A DNA stretch of 55,159 bases from an uncultured Ruminiclostridium sp. (GCA_947629925.1 CANRFO010000018.1:1-55159); one strand, 5' to 3'. Counted from the stretch's first letter, positions 5,826-14,286 are shown. Notes: a model not told the origin generated them from the letters alone. Program-made: numbers and translations.

Positions 5826-8531
5826 ATGTTAAACGGCAGGAAAGTCATAGGTATTTGTCTTACAAAAATACAGGACACGACGCGGTCGCATTATGTCGAA
5901 TGCCTTTATAAGTATGCCTGTGAAAGAGGCTGGAAGCTGATAGTATTCAACAGCTTCCTTGACTTTTACAATAACGACGCGATGGACGTAGGCGCAAAGT
6001 CTGTGTATGATCTGATGAATTATGACGTTCTTGACGCTGTTATAGTCATGTACAACAGCTTTTATGACAAAAAGATTGCCGACGATATTATCGCCGATAT
6101 AAAAGCGCATGATGTTCCCGTTATCCTGCTGAACGGCGAAGCGGACGGCTGCATCTCCCTGTGCACCGATTACAGAGAAACATATAAAGCGCTTTTGCGT
6201 CATGTCATAAATGAACACGGCGTTACCGACACCTTCTTTATCGCAGGAAAAAGGGAGAACGATCCTGATTCCGTAATACGCATAAACTGCTATAAAGAGG
6301 TGCTGGAGGAAAACGGGATACCTTTTGAAGAGGACAGGGTGGATTACGGCGAATACTGGAACGAGCCTGCGGAGGATATAATAAAAAGGCTCACGGATAA
6401 TGGAAGAAAGCCGCCGAGAGCTATATTCTGCGCCAACGACTACATGGCGTTCGCCGTCTGCGATATTCTGAAGAGCAGAGGATATTCGGTCCCGAAAGAT
6501 GTTATCGTGACAGGCTTTGACGGAGTTCCCGCCGCCGAGCATTACAGCCCTCAGCTCACCACCTGCAAGGAGGATATAGACGGTCTTGCCGTTTTGAGCA
6601 TTGAAGCGGCAAATATGGCGTTTGGAGGCGAAAAAAACTTTAAGCTTACAGGCAGCTATGCTACCCTTTTGTCGGAATCCTGCGGCTGTACAAAGTTTAT
6701 GGTGGACGACTTCAGACAGTATGCCGCCGACGCGTTTCACTCCATGGAGGAAATGGAAGCCCATGAGGACTATATGTACACATGGATAGACACCACTCCG
6801 AAAATAAAGGATATAAACGGACTGTATGATATTTTGTCGGGCTGCATACTGGAAGGTTCATATGTCTGCCTTAAAAGCGACTTTGTAAGCTTTATCACCG
6901 ACAGCAGCCGTGAAAAGTTAGGAAAAGATTTCTCCGACAGATTCCTTGTCATCTCCTCGATACATTCTCCCGAGGATATAAAAAATACAGGTACTATGAC
7001 GCTTGCCGATATGGTACCGAATGTGAAGAGCTGGGAAAATGACGACTCCCTCTATATTCTGAACTCAGTCTATGTAGGGGACGAAGTCTGCGGCTTTTAC
7101 GCGGTAAAAACGGACGACATCGGAAGCGGAAAGCGCAAGATGAAGCGTGTTCTGAAAACGGTGAACGTCGCCTTCAACATAGCTCTTAATTACTTCAAGA
7201 AAAACAAGCTAAGAGCCGAGATGGAAAACGCCGCTTATACCAATAATATAACTGGACTTCCCAATCTTAAAGGCGCGGTAAAATGGTTCGATGAATTTTC
7301 CAAAAACGAAAAGTACCATGAAAACTTTGTTTCCGTGTCGGTATACGGACTTCCCAAATATACATACATATATGAAAATTACGGCATAGAAGCCGCTGAG
7401 GACGCGCTGAGATTTGTAGCGGACGCGCTTAAAATATCAAATCCCGCTGACTGCTTCCTCGGACATATCGCTGATGATGAGTTTATCGTCGTAAACTATT
7501 ACCGCGACGGCAACGGCATAGGCGAGATAATAGACAAAGCGACCTCCGCTTTCTTCAGCCTTATCGAAAACTACAACAACAAGAGCGGCAAGGAATATTT
7601 TGTTGAAGTAAACTGCGGCTGTACGGTAGTTGATCCCGGCTGGGACGTATCGCTGGAAAACTTTATAAAATACGCCAACAACGAGATGTATATGAACCGC
7701 CTGAAAATGGGTACAGGTCCTGCCACAAAGCAGCAGGAGACGCCGAAGGACCATTACAAGGCGTTCGACCTGCTGGTAAAGAAGAATCTTTTCCATTATT
7801 ATTTCCAGCCTATCGTAAGCGCGAAAAACGGCGAGATCTACGCCTACGAAGCGCTTATGCGCACAGATTCCAGCATAGGGATGAACCCGCTGGAGGTGCT
7901 TGATACTGCAAAGGAATACAACAGGCTTTACGACATTGAAAAGGCCACGATGTTCAATATCATCGAGCGCTTTGCCGCCGAGCGGGACACGTTCGGCAAC
8001 GCCAAAGTGTTCATCAATACCATTCCGGGATATTTTCTCAAAGACAGCGACCTGAAAAAGCTCACAAGCAAGTACAAGGACTATATGGACAGCTTTGTTT
8101 TTGAGCTTACCGAACAGGATACCGTATCCGATACCGAGCTGAACTCCATAAGGCGGCTGAGCAGCAGCGAGCACAGTAAGATAGCCATTGACGACTACGG
8201 CACGGGACATTCCAACATAGTGAACCTTATGCGCTATGCGCCTCAGATAATAAAGATCGACCGTTTCCTTATCTCTGACATTCATAAAAATCAGAATAAG
8301 CAGATGTTCGTGCGCAGTACGATAGAGTTTGCAAGACTGAACAAGATAAAGGTACTGGCGGAAGGCGTCGAGACCTCAAATGAGCTGAGAATGGTCATAG
8401 ACCTCGGCGTTGACCTTATTCAAGGCTTCTACACAGGTAAACCTGCTCCCGACCCTGTCCCCATGATAGCGGATGAAATAAGGCAGGAGATACTGGAAGC
8501 CAACCCGCTCCTTCACCAGGAAACAGTATAA
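5826..8531 (+). CDS. LacI-like sensor / degenerate GGDEF / EAL protein (c-di-GMP phosphodiesterase)
   Basis: A 901-residue cytoplasmic protein with no signal peptide or membrane helix. Residues 5-290 look like the periplasmic-binding fold of LacI regulators (CANDYMAFAVCDIL, VTGFDGVPAAEHYSPQLTT) but lack the DNA-binding helix-turn-helix. A linker domain follows (about 300-460). The GGDEF domain (about 470-620) is degenerate: ADDEF (549-553) replaces GGDEF. The EAL domain (about 650-890) keeps the catalytic set: EAL 675-677, Asn731, Glu760, Asp789-Asp790, Lys810, Glu846, Gln866. It should degrade c-di-GMP, perhaps under control of a sugar or nucleotide bound by the first domain. The degenerate GGDEF may bind GTP as an allosteric site. 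Ligand and output are unknown. Confidence 0.85.
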   Translation: MLNGRKVIGICLTKIQDTTRSHYVECLYKYACERGWKLIVFNSFLDFYNNDAMDVGAKSVYDLMNYDVLDAVIVMYNSFYDKKIADDIIADIKAHDVPVILLNGEADGCISLCTDYRETYKALLRHVINEHGVTDTFFIAGKRENDPDSVIRINCYKEVLEENGIPFEEDRVDYGEYWNEPAEDIIKRLTDNGRKPPRAIFCANDYMAFAVCDILKSRGYSVPKDVIVTGFDGVPAAEHYSPQLTTCKEDIDGLAVLSIEAANMAFGGEKNFKLTGSYATLLSESCGCTKFMVDDFRQYAADAFHSMEEMEAHEDYMYTWIDTTPKIKDINGLYDILSGCILEGSYVCLKSDFVSFITDSSREKLGKDFSDRFLVISSIHSPEDIKNTGTMTLADMVPNVKSWENDDSLYILNSVYVGDEVCGFYAVKTDDIGSGKRKMKRVLKTVNVAFNIALNYFKKNKLRAEMENAAYTNNITGLPNLKGAVKWFDEFSKNEKYHENFVSVSVYGLPKYTYIYENYGIEAAEDALRFVADALKISNPADCFLGHIADDEFIVVNYYRDGNGIGEIIDKATSAFFSLIENYNNKSGKEYFVEVNCGCTVVDPGWDVSLENFIKYANNEMYMNRLKMGTGPATKQQETPKDHYKAFDLLVKKNLFHYYFQPIVSAKNGEIYAYEALMRTDSSIGMNPLEVLDTAKEYNRLYDIEKATMFNIIERFAAERDTFGNAKVFINTIPGYFLKDSDLKKLTSKYKDYMDSFVFELTEQDTVSDTELNSIRRLSSSEHSKIAIDDYGTGHSNIVNLMRYAPQIIKIDRFLISDIHKNQNKQMFVRSTIEFARLNKIKVLAEGVETSNELRMVIDLGVDLIQGFYTGKPAPDPVPMIADEIRQEILEANPLLHQETV

Positions 8532-8537
8532 ATCAAA

Positions 8538-8575
8538 TAAGAGGGGAACCTGTTCGGATCCCCTCTTGTTTTATT
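8538..8575 (+). terminator. convergent terminator
   Basis: AAGAGGGGA (8539-8547) pairs with TCCCCTCTT (8559-8567), then GTTTTATTTTA. It lies between the EAL gene and the convergent peptidase gene. Confidence 0.8.
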
Positions 8576-9179
8576 TTATTATGTACTCCGTCCCTGCGAC
8601 AAAGCGGGAGCCTTCATTGACATGATAGAATTTATCCGCCGTGTTGTTCCAGCCGTCGATTATCCTGAGATATTGCCCGCCTGAGTCATACTCGCGCCAG
8701 CCGACGCACAGCACCCAATGCCAGTCACACAGCGAGCGTGCGAGCAGTATCCCGCAGGGACGCCCTTTTGCTGTCGCGGCTTTCACCTTTTCAAAATCGT
8801 TCCTGACGCTGTGACAGGCAAGCGTGAAGCCGCATTGTGAAAAATATTTTTTCACGCCTCCCGCTATTTTTATAACAGGACCGTTTCCGATAATTTTATG
8901 CACCGCTTCAAAGGTGCGCTCCTTGCTGTCGTCTTTTTTCAGGGGAGCGCAGCCCGAAGCCGCGAAAAACAGCGCAATATTTGTTGCGCAAACGGCTCCG
9001 CAGTGCCTTTTCGCAGCGGCGGAAAATTCTCCTGTCGTTGCCCAGTCGATGCCTTCCACAGGCAGCTTTTCTTCCGAAAAACCGCGGTAGGGAAGTTCGT
9101 TTATATTGATAAAGCCGTAACCAGTCTGACTTTGGTGCAGTGAGTCCTTGAGAAACATAAAGTCTGCCTTTCTGCTCAT
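8571..9179 (-). CDS. C39-like cysteine peptidase family protein
   Basis: A 202-residue protein of the papain-like C39-like type. The presumed catalytic elements are in the normal order: Cys in HCGAVCATN (about residue 60), His in DWHWVLCVGW (about 154) and the Asp/Asn pair in RIIDGWNN (about 173). The opening segment (SQTGYGFININELPY) is ordinary soluble sequence; no signal peptide or membrane segment is visible, so it is likely cytoplasmic. Its substrate is unknown; unlike bacteriocin-exporter C39 domains it is not fused to an ABC transporter. It stands alone, with the terminator of the facing gene at its end. Confidence 0.65.
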   Translation of the reverse strand: MSRKADFMFLKDSLHQSQTGYGFININELPYRGFSEEKLPVEGIDWATTGEFSAAAKRHCGAVCATNIALFFAASGCAPLKKDDSKERTFEAVHKIIGNGPVIKIAGGVKKYFSQCGFTLACHSVRNDFEKVKAATAKGRPCGILLARSLCDWHWVLCVGWREYDSGGQYLRIIDGWNNTADKFYHVNEGSRFVAGTEYIIK

Positions 9180-9242
9180 GTAAATTAAAACGAAAGTGAA
9201 GCATACAATGAAGCAGCGCTGTCATTTTGCTCGGTATAATTC

Positions 9243-9282
9243 AAGACCCCTCTCACCTGATAACTCGGTCGGGAGGGGTCTT
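9243..9282 (-). terminator. stem-loop after the GH31 gene
   Basis: AAGACCCCTC (9243-9252) pairs with GAGGGGTCTT (9273-9282). The T tail is poor on both strands, so this is a likely but weak terminator or a processing structure. Confidence 0.45.
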
Positions 9283-9322
9283 TACACCGTTTTCTTATTG
9301 TTTTGATTTTTTAGATCAACGC

Positions 9323-11344
9323 TCACGCTCTCTCAAATACAGGCATATATTCGATAGGCGCAGCCACCTTGACGGTCTGTCCGCCGCTGAACTTTTCGCC
9401 TGTTGAGGTCAGCGTCCATTCGCCCTCAGGGAGATAAACCTCTCTCTCAAACTGATTGAGGTGGAAAATAGGCGCTGCCAGATACTTATCGCCGAACATA
9501 TACTGGTCGGTCAGCTCCCAGCACTTCGTGTCCTCAGGGAATTCGTAGAACATTGTGCGGATAAGGGGAGAGCCGTTTGTATGAGCCTCTTCGTACAGCT
9601 TTTTGATATAGTCGTGCATACCGATACGAATATCGTAGTAATGCTTCATTATCTTGTAATTTTCCTCGCCGTAGCTCCAAAGCTCGTTAGGCTGACCTGT
9701 GTGAAGGTATCCGCCGCCCCAGTCGCGGTCGTCAAGGGGAGGAATGTTGTAAGGACCTCTGTCCCCGTGCATACGCAGTACGGCGGAGTAGACTGCGAAC
9801 TGATACCATCTTATGAGAAGCTGTCTGAAATCGGGGTCGTTAACGTCGTCCGTCATAAAGCCGCCTATGTCGGTAGTCCACCAGGGAATACCCGCAAGCC
9901 CCATATTAAGCCCGCACTGGAGCTGATCGTAGAACGCCTCGAAGGTTGAGGGAACGTCGCCAGACCAAACCACGTTTCCGTATTTCTGAGAGCCTGCCCA
10001 GGCGCATCTCAGCAGATTGACCACAGGCCTGCCCTCTTTTTTCATTTCGTCATAGAACACGCGGCTGTACATCTGAGGATAGATATTGCTCACCTCAAGG
10101 GCGGGACCTGCCGAGTATCTGTAATTTTCAAAATCGTAAACGCCGTAGTCAGGTTCGGAGTTATCCAGCCAGAAAGCGTCTATTCCCAGATCGTAGTAAT
10201 TTCTCTTGCAGACCTCCCACACATACTTGCGTGTTTCGGGATTAAACGGGTCTATCTCTACGCAGTCGCCCTGATAATCATATGTCTGCTGAGCGCCGCG
10301 CTCTGTTTTTATCAGAAGTCCCTTTTCCATCATAGGGTAGAAGTTTTCGCTCTTTCTGTCAACAGACGGCCATACGGAAACGATAACTTTTATTCCCATG
10401 CTGTGAAGCTCGTCCACCATAGCCTTGGGGTCGGGCCAGTATTTTTTGTCGAATTTCCAGTCGCCCTGCACGGTCCAGTGGAAGAAGTCGATAACTATCT
10501 GGTCTATCTTTATTCCTTCCTTTTGATACTGACGTGCAACGGTGAGGACCTCGTCCTGCGTTCTGTACCTCAGCTTGCACTGCCACAGTCCCATAAGGTT
10601 TTCGGGGAACATATCCGCGTGACCTGTCGCCTTTGTGTAGTTTGCGATTATCTCCTTTGGAGTGTCCGCAACGGTTATGTAATAGTCCATTTCACGGGTG
10701 GAGCGTGCGATCCATTCGGTATAGTTCTTGCCGAAAGCAACTCTGCCCACGGCGGGATTGTTCCACAAAAATCCGTAGCCCAGCGATGATACCGCAAAGG
10801 GAACGGAGATCTGTGAATTTCTCTGAGCAAGCTCCAATGTACAGCCCTTCAGATCAAGACAGCCGTCCTGATACTGTCCCATACCGAATATCTTTTCGTC
10901 CTTATTGGGGTCGAATTTTACGTTCAGTTTGTATTCAGTTCCGCCGAAAATGCCTTTCCATTCGCGGTTTATGACCTTCAGACAGCGGCTGCTCTTTGAG
11001 ATGGTCCCGTCGTACATACGGAAATATTCCCTCAGCACAAGCTGCTCGTCCTTATAGAATGAAATGATCCCCACAAAGTTTACAACAGCCTTTACCCTGC
11101 CGTTTGTTATCATGGCTATCTCACGCTGATCAATGTCGCCGTTGCCCGCCCAGTGGTCGATGATCTCAGTCTTCACCTCCGCCTGCGTCTTTTCGGGAGC
11201 TTCGGTCAGCGCCCAGTCGTTGCCCGTGAATTTTCCCAGCATGGTGCTTCTCACTCTCAGCGAGTCCTTGCCCCACGCCTCGATCCTCAGCATTTCGCCG
11301 TTGTTATAGCACACAAGTGCGCCGTTATCGTTTTCAAATCTCAT
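9323..11344 (-). CDS. GH31 family alpha-glycosidase (alpha-xylosidase or alpha-glucosidase)
   Basis: A 673-residue retaining glycoside hydrolase. An N-terminal beta domain (about 1-240) precedes the (beta/alpha)8 barrel (about 245-600) and a C-terminal beta domain. The nucleophile is Asp394 in FWLDNSEP and the acid/base Asp463 in WSGDVPS; WWTTDIGGF (about 488-496) and the RMHGDRGPY motif are further GH31 landmarks. WLDNSEP resembles the WLD(A/N)(S/T)EP of alpha-xylosidases, which remove xylose from xyloglucan oligosaccharides, but alpha-glucosidase cannot be excluded. No signal peptide is seen, so it should act on imported oligosaccharides. It is a single gene with its own strong promoter and no transporter beside it. 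Confidence 0.9.
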   Translation of the reverse strand: MRFENDNGALVCYNNGEMLRIEAWGKDSLRVRSTMLGKFTGNDWALTEAPEKTQAEVKTEIIDHWAGNGDIDQREIAMITNGRVKAVVNFVGIISFYKDEQLVLREYFRMYDGTISKSSRCLKVINREWKGIFGGTEYKLNVKFDPNKDEKIFGMGQYQDGCLDLKGCTLELAQRNSQISVPFAVSSLGYGFLWNNPAVGRVAFGKNYTEWIARSTREMDYYITVADTPKEIIANYTKATGHADMFPENLMGLWQCKLRYRTQDEVLTVARQYQKEGIKIDQIVIDFFHWTVQGDWKFDKKYWPDPKAMVDELHSMGIKVIVSVWPSVDRKSENFYPMMEKGLLIKTERGAQQTYDYQGDCVEIDPFNPETRKYVWEVCKRNYYDLGIDAFWLDNSEPDYGVYDFENYRYSAGPALEVSNIYPQMYSRVFYDEMKKEGRPVVNLLRCAWAGSQKYGNVVWSGDVPSTFEAFYDQLQCGLNMGLAGIPWWTTDIGGFMTDDVNDPDFRQLLIRWYQFAVYSAVLRMHGDRGPYNIPPLDDRDWGGGYLHTGQPNELWSYGEENYKIMKHYYDIRIGMHDYIKKLYEEAHTNGSPLIRTMFYEFPEDTKCWELTDQYMFGDKYLAAPIFHLNQFEREVYLPEGEWTLTSTGEKFSGGQTVKVAAPIEYMPVFERA

Positions 11345-11395
11345 ATCTGACCTCCAACCGTAAAATGGTTATTTTTAGGGTTAAATTACAAAATA

Positions 11396-11424
11396 ATTAT
11401 ACATTAAAATCACAGCCTTGTCAA
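11396..11424 (-). promoter_or_regulatory. promoter of the GH31 gene
   Basis: On the minus strand TTGACA (11424-11419), 17 bp, TATAAT (11401-11396). The leader contains an inverted repeat AACC-N7-GGTT (11356-11370) that could be an operator. Confidence 0.85.
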
Positions 11425-11464
11425 TCAAAATCGAAAATTCCTGCGGCTGAATTTTCATTTCCTG

Positions 11465-11493
11465 TTGACAAGAGGCAAATTATCTGTTACAAT
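11465..11493 (+). promoter_or_regulatory. promoter of the leader peptide/MFS unit
   Basis: TTGACA (11465-11470), 17 bp, TACAAT (11488-11493). Transcription should start near 11500, shortly before the leader peptide gene. It is divergent from the GH31 promoter. Confidence 0.85.
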
Positions 11494-11522
11494 CAGATAA
11501 ACATATCAACGAGGTAATATTT

Positions 11523-11636
11523 ATGTTCTGGAAAACGACAAATTTACATCTTGGAAAAGGAGCTGTTTTATCCTCCTATGGGGATAGTGCGCCCTTTTTT
11601 AAGGTAATTTGTCATAAGCCGAAAATATTATCATAA
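11523..11636 (+). CDS. 37-residue leader peptide upstream of the MFS gene
   Basis: A short open frame starts at ATG 11523, with GAGG (11511-11514) eight bases upstream, and ends with TAA at 11634-11636. The peptide begins MFWKTTNLHLGKG and ends CHKPKILS. It lies between a consensus promoter and the MFS gene, and its codons overlap one arm (11580-11593) of a long RNA helix. This is the arrangement of translational attenuators of antibiotic-resistance and efflux genes, where a ribosome stalled in the leader changes the RNA fold. No known leader family is recognised; the mechanism is inferred. Confidence 0.6.
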   Translation: MFWKTTNLHLGKGAVLSSYGDSAPFFKVICHKPKILS

Positions 11637-11701
11637 CAGGTTTTTGCAAATCAAACAGGCGCACTGTCTCCTTAACTTATTTTAATCTGAAGTTAAGGAG
11701 A
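11580..11701 (+). promoter_or_regulatory. mutually exclusive RNA helices masking the MFS ribosome binding site
   Basis: Helix A pairs 11580-11593 with 11658-11671 (14 bp with two G-U pairs). Helix B pairs TCTCCTTAACT (11667-11677) with AGTTAAGGAGA (11691-11701), a perfect 11 bp stem that hides the Shine-Dalgarno AAGGAG. The two share 11667-11671, so only one can form fully. A ribosome held in the leader peptide would cover the 5' arm of helix A and shift the balance. Pairings are seen; the switch is inferred. Confidence 0.6.
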
Positions 11702-11708
11702 TATTTTT

Positions 11709-12800
11709 ATGTTTAAGATCAAAAAACAGCTTTTAAAATTATATTCCTCCTCCGTTCTGGGCAATTTATCCCTCACAGGAGCGTGGGTAGCGATCTTAGC
11801 CGCAAGAGGCTATACGCTTGCTGAGATAGGCATAGCTGAGACTGTATTTCATATCACAAGCCTTATATTTGAGATACCCTCAGGCGCGCTGGCGGACGTT
11901 TTCGGCAGGAAGAAAATGCTTATCGTCAGCAGTATTATAAGAATGCTGGCAAATATCTTAATGATATTTTCGACTGACCTTTTTACAGTATGCCTTTCTA
12001 TCGCATTTCAAGCTTTAAGCTACAATTTCTCATCGGGAACGGGCGACGCTCTTGCCTACGATTCCCTTAAGCTTGCAGGAGAGGAGAGTAAATTCGAGAG
12101 ATACGAGTCAAATCAGATGATAATATACCGCCTTTGCGGCGGGCTGTCCACCCTGTGCGCAGGCTTCGCCCTTTTCATCGGGTATCGGTTGGCATACGGA
12201 ACAGACCTGATAGCTGGGATAATCCAAATCATTGTTCTATCGTCGTTGCAGGAAGTGTATGCCGCCAAGCCTCAGAACGCCGCAAAAGGAGCGTTTGAAA
12301 GACTTTTCTCCTGCTTTAAGGAAAGCCTTGTTTTTCTCAAAAGTATCAAGAAAGCTATCGTTCTTATGCTGTGCAATTCTCTTGTGGGCGCATTTGATAC
12401 CCTGCTGTTGTTTTTTCTTCAAGCAAAGCTGATAGAAAAGGGAATACCCGAGTGGGGACTGGGCTTTGCCCTGCTGTTTATGGAAACAGGCGGAATAGTG
12501 GGAGCAAGGCTGATACTGAAATTTCAAAAGCTCAGCTATAAATACGTTTTTGCAGTAACTCTCCTGCTTGTTTTAACAGGCATTTTTGCGGAACATTCCT
12601 CGTTTTATCTTATAGCGGCTTTGGGAGGATTTTTGTCCGCAATTGGAGACGACGCCATTCAGGTGCGTACAAATGCGATAATACAGGATATGTTCCCCTC
12701 CGAACAGCGCGCAACGCTCACTTCTGTTGAATCATTCACATTTTCAGTGATAATGATAGTGTTGTCGCCCATAGCAGGCTTTGCCTTTATGTACTGGTGA
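11709..12800 (+). CDS. MFS transporter, probable drug efflux, short C-terminus
   Basis: A 363-residue major facilitator protein. TM1-2 are followed by the signature loop GALADVFGRKKMLI (about residues 57-70, the MFS motif A, DxxGRK type), and about eleven hydrophobic segments can be counted. The subgroup is the MFS exporter type frequent in gut Firmicutes, including drug and tetracycline pumps; no substrate can be assigned. The protein ends SPIAGFAFMYW, directly followed by a terminator hairpin, so the last helix of the usual 12 and the normal 30-50 further residues seem missing. It may still be functional or may be trimmed. Its ribosome binding site is inside helix B of the leader, pointing to induced translation. 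Confidence 0.8.
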   Translation: MFKIKKQLLKLYSSSVLGNLSLTGAWVAILAARGYTLAEIGIAETVFHITSLIFEIPSGALADVFGRKKMLIVSSIIRMLANILMIFSTDLFTVCLSIAFQALSYNFSSGTGDALAYDSLKLAGEESKFERYESNQMIIYRLCGGLSTLCAGFALFIGYRLAYGTDLIAGIIQIIVLSSLQEVYAAKPQNAAKGAFERLFSCFKESLVFLKSIKKAIVLMLCNSLVGAFDTLLLFFLQAKLIEKGIPEWGLGFALLFMETGGIVGARLILKFQKLSYKYVFAVTLLLVLTGIFAEHSSFYLIAALGGFLSAIGDDAIQVRTNAIIQDMFPSEQRATLTSVESFTFSVIMIVLSPIAGFAFMYW

Positions 12801-12807
12801 AAAAAAC

Positions 12808-12842
12808 AACGTCGGCTGATAAACTCAGCCGACGTTTTGTTA
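12808..12842 (+). terminator. terminator of the MFS gene (bidirectional)
   Basis: AACGTCGGCTGA pairs with TCAGCCGACGTT, followed by TTGTT; the A-run on the other side lets it serve the facing LURP-one gene as well. Confidence 0.8.
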
Positions 12843-12845
12843 TGT

Positions 12846-13310
12846 TTAATCCCTCGAGCATTTTTCCGCGTCTATCGCCAGCACGAACATCAAAGCGCAC
12901 AGCGCGTCCTGCGGGTCAACGACGTCGATAACATATGTATCCGTCCAGTGAAACAGCTCCTTTGAGACTGCCGCCACACCGCCGCCGGGACCGATTATCG
13001 AGTAATCCCACTCCATAAAATCGCCGTTTATCTGCCAGCCGTTGAAGTCTATGTTGTACCTCGGCTTGAAAAAGGTAAATTCCTTGCTTATGCACCCCAC
13101 GTATCTGTTCCCGATATATATCTCGAATTTCGGCAGAAAAGTGAGTATCTTCTCCTGCACCGTTCCAAGCTCGTTCCCGCTGCTGTCGAATATTTTCAGA
13201 CAATGTCCCCATGACAGCTGCCCCTTGACCTCATATACGGTATTTCCCGCCTCATCGTAAATGTCATAGCTGTCGAACCATGAAAAGATACGCTGTTTGA
13301 ATAGTAACTT
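12846..13310 (-). CDS. LURP-one-related (YxjI-like) protein
   Basis: A 154-residue tubby-like beta-barrel protein of the LURP-one-related family, whose biochemical role is unknown. Start TTG at 13310 (LKLLFKQRIFSWFD) is chosen because AGGAGG lies eight bases upstream. An earlier TTG at 13373 is part of the -35 box and cannot be the start. Family features are KLLFKQ..FSW.D.YDIYDEAGN, VKGQLSWGHCLKIFD and repeated beta hairpins through YIGN..VG.I.KEFTFF..RY.ID. No membrane segment is present. It is monocistronic between two terminators. Confidence 0.75.
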   Translation of the reverse strand, partial: KLLFKQRIFSWFDSYDIYDEAGNTVYEVKGQLSWGHCLKIFDSSGNELGTVQEKILTFLPKFEIYIGNRYVGCISKEFTFFKPRYNIDFNGWQINGDFMEWDYSIIGPGGGVAAVSKELFHWTDTYVIDVVDPQDALCALMFVLAIDAEKCSRD

Positions 13311-13344
13311 CAACCCTTCCGCCTCCTGCCTGTATTTTACATAC

Positions 13345-13373
13345 AGTATATCACACCTTCCGCCGATTTTCAA
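13345..13373 (-). promoter_or_regulatory. promoter of the LURP-one gene
   Basis: On the minus strand TTGAAA (13373-13368), 17 bp, TATACT (13350-13345), with the start of transcription just before the AGGAGG of the TTG-started gene. Confidence 0.8.
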
Positions 13374-13560
13374 TGCTTTTATCAGCAGAACAGCCTTTGT
13401 GTAATAAAAAATGCTCCTCCCTCCTTGAAATCATATTGCGATTTTTCGGGTTTGCGAAGCAAAATGAATTTCCTTAAGGGCAATCCAAACGGGGTTGGAC
13501 GTATTTAAGAGCCTTATAAACATTTGTTGTGTATCTTTTTGATTTCCATCATTTTTATGG

Positions 13561-13841
13561 TTACAATATAAGTCTTGTTTTTTTCAATTGTTCATAGACG
13601 CTGTATTCGCAGCCTAATGTATGAACTTTTGTAGAATTGTCATAAGTACAATCAATAGTGTAATGAGTTGATGTGCCATTAGAATATGTAACTTGATTTA
13701 AAGCATCATATACAATTTTTCTTTTTTTTAAAACAGTAATTTTAATTTTTTTCCTTTACCAATAAAATAATATAGGAAGAATACAATATGAAGCAAAATA
13801 GGGACACTAATAAAAATACATAATAATATAACTCCAGACAT
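13561..13841 (-). pseudogene. small membrane protein split by a frameshift in an A7 run
   Basis: A start ATG (13841-13839) follows AAGGGAG by seven bases, so translation is likely. The first frame encodes MSGVILLCIFISVPILLHIV and a membrane helix, then stops after 37 codons. Just before the stop lies a run of seven A (GGAAAAAAATT). Adding one A would join the helix to a second frame, KKRKIVYDALNQVTYS...DCTYDNSTKVHTLGCEY...YEQLKKTRLIL, giving one 94-codon protein ending at 13561. The product would be a one-helix anchor plus a small soluble domain with two cysteines; family unknown. Either it is a recent pseudogene, a sequencing slip, or a site of transcriptional slippage. Confidence 0.6.
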
Positions 13842-13996
13842 GATTTTCTCCCTTGCTATAAAATAGCACGCATTTTACAACCAGACACAGGTGAGTAATC
13901 CACAGAAGAATGTCCCACAAAAAAATTTTGAGAGATAGGCAAAAACCTGCAAAATTAAGTTGCCATAAAAAAGCGGGAAATTGCCTACCCCTCAGT

Positions 13997-14025
13997 ATTA
14001 TAACACAAAACAAGCGCAGATGCAA
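13997..14025 (-). promoter_or_regulatory. promoter upstream of the split membrane gene
   Basis: On the minus strand TTGCAT (14025-14020), 17 bp, TATAAT (14002-13997). Transcription from about 13990 gives a 150 nt leader in which TAGGCAA and TTGCCTA can pair. Confidence 0.65.
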
Positions 14026-14126
14026 AAAAATAATCAAAAAAATCGGAAATATGTTAATAGTACGATTATATATCTTTTGACAAGTTTGACTATATCAAAA
14101 AACCGACCGTCAAACAATTTCAAACC

Positions 14127-14278
14127 CTAAGTTTTTATAAGATGTTTCTTAAACATATCCGCTTCGTGAATAAAGTCAATTTCTTCTTTGAAAATTCCCT
14201 TTGACATAAGCTTATTACGAATATTATAGTAAAGGTTAAAAGAACCGTTCTTTTTCGGAGTTGAAAAGTAAGCTGCGT
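14127..14278 (-). pseudogene. SNF2-type helicase fragment from a conjugative element
   Basis: Reading the minus strand in one frame to a TAG at 14129-14127 gives FSTPKKNGSFNLYYNIRNKL and then MSKGIFKEEIDFIHEA. This matches the pattern F.VY..I.NKL...G.P..EI.FIH.A of the large helicase/methylase proteins of integrative conjugative elements. Only about 45 residues remain and the frame ends soon after. It is a scrap without function. Confidence 0.55.
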
Positions 14279-14286
14279 TGATTTTC

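Noticed and set aside
5829-6764. Long antisense open frame under the EAL gene
   Set aside because: A shadow of a strongly coding plus-strand gene with all expected motifs. Similar antisense frames in aspS, glgP and PBP2 were rejected for the same reason.
13807-14037. 76-codon hydrophobic minus-strand frame
   Set aside because: It covers the promoter and leader of the split membrane gene in another frame and has no ribosome binding site; hydrophobicity reflects A+T-rich codons.
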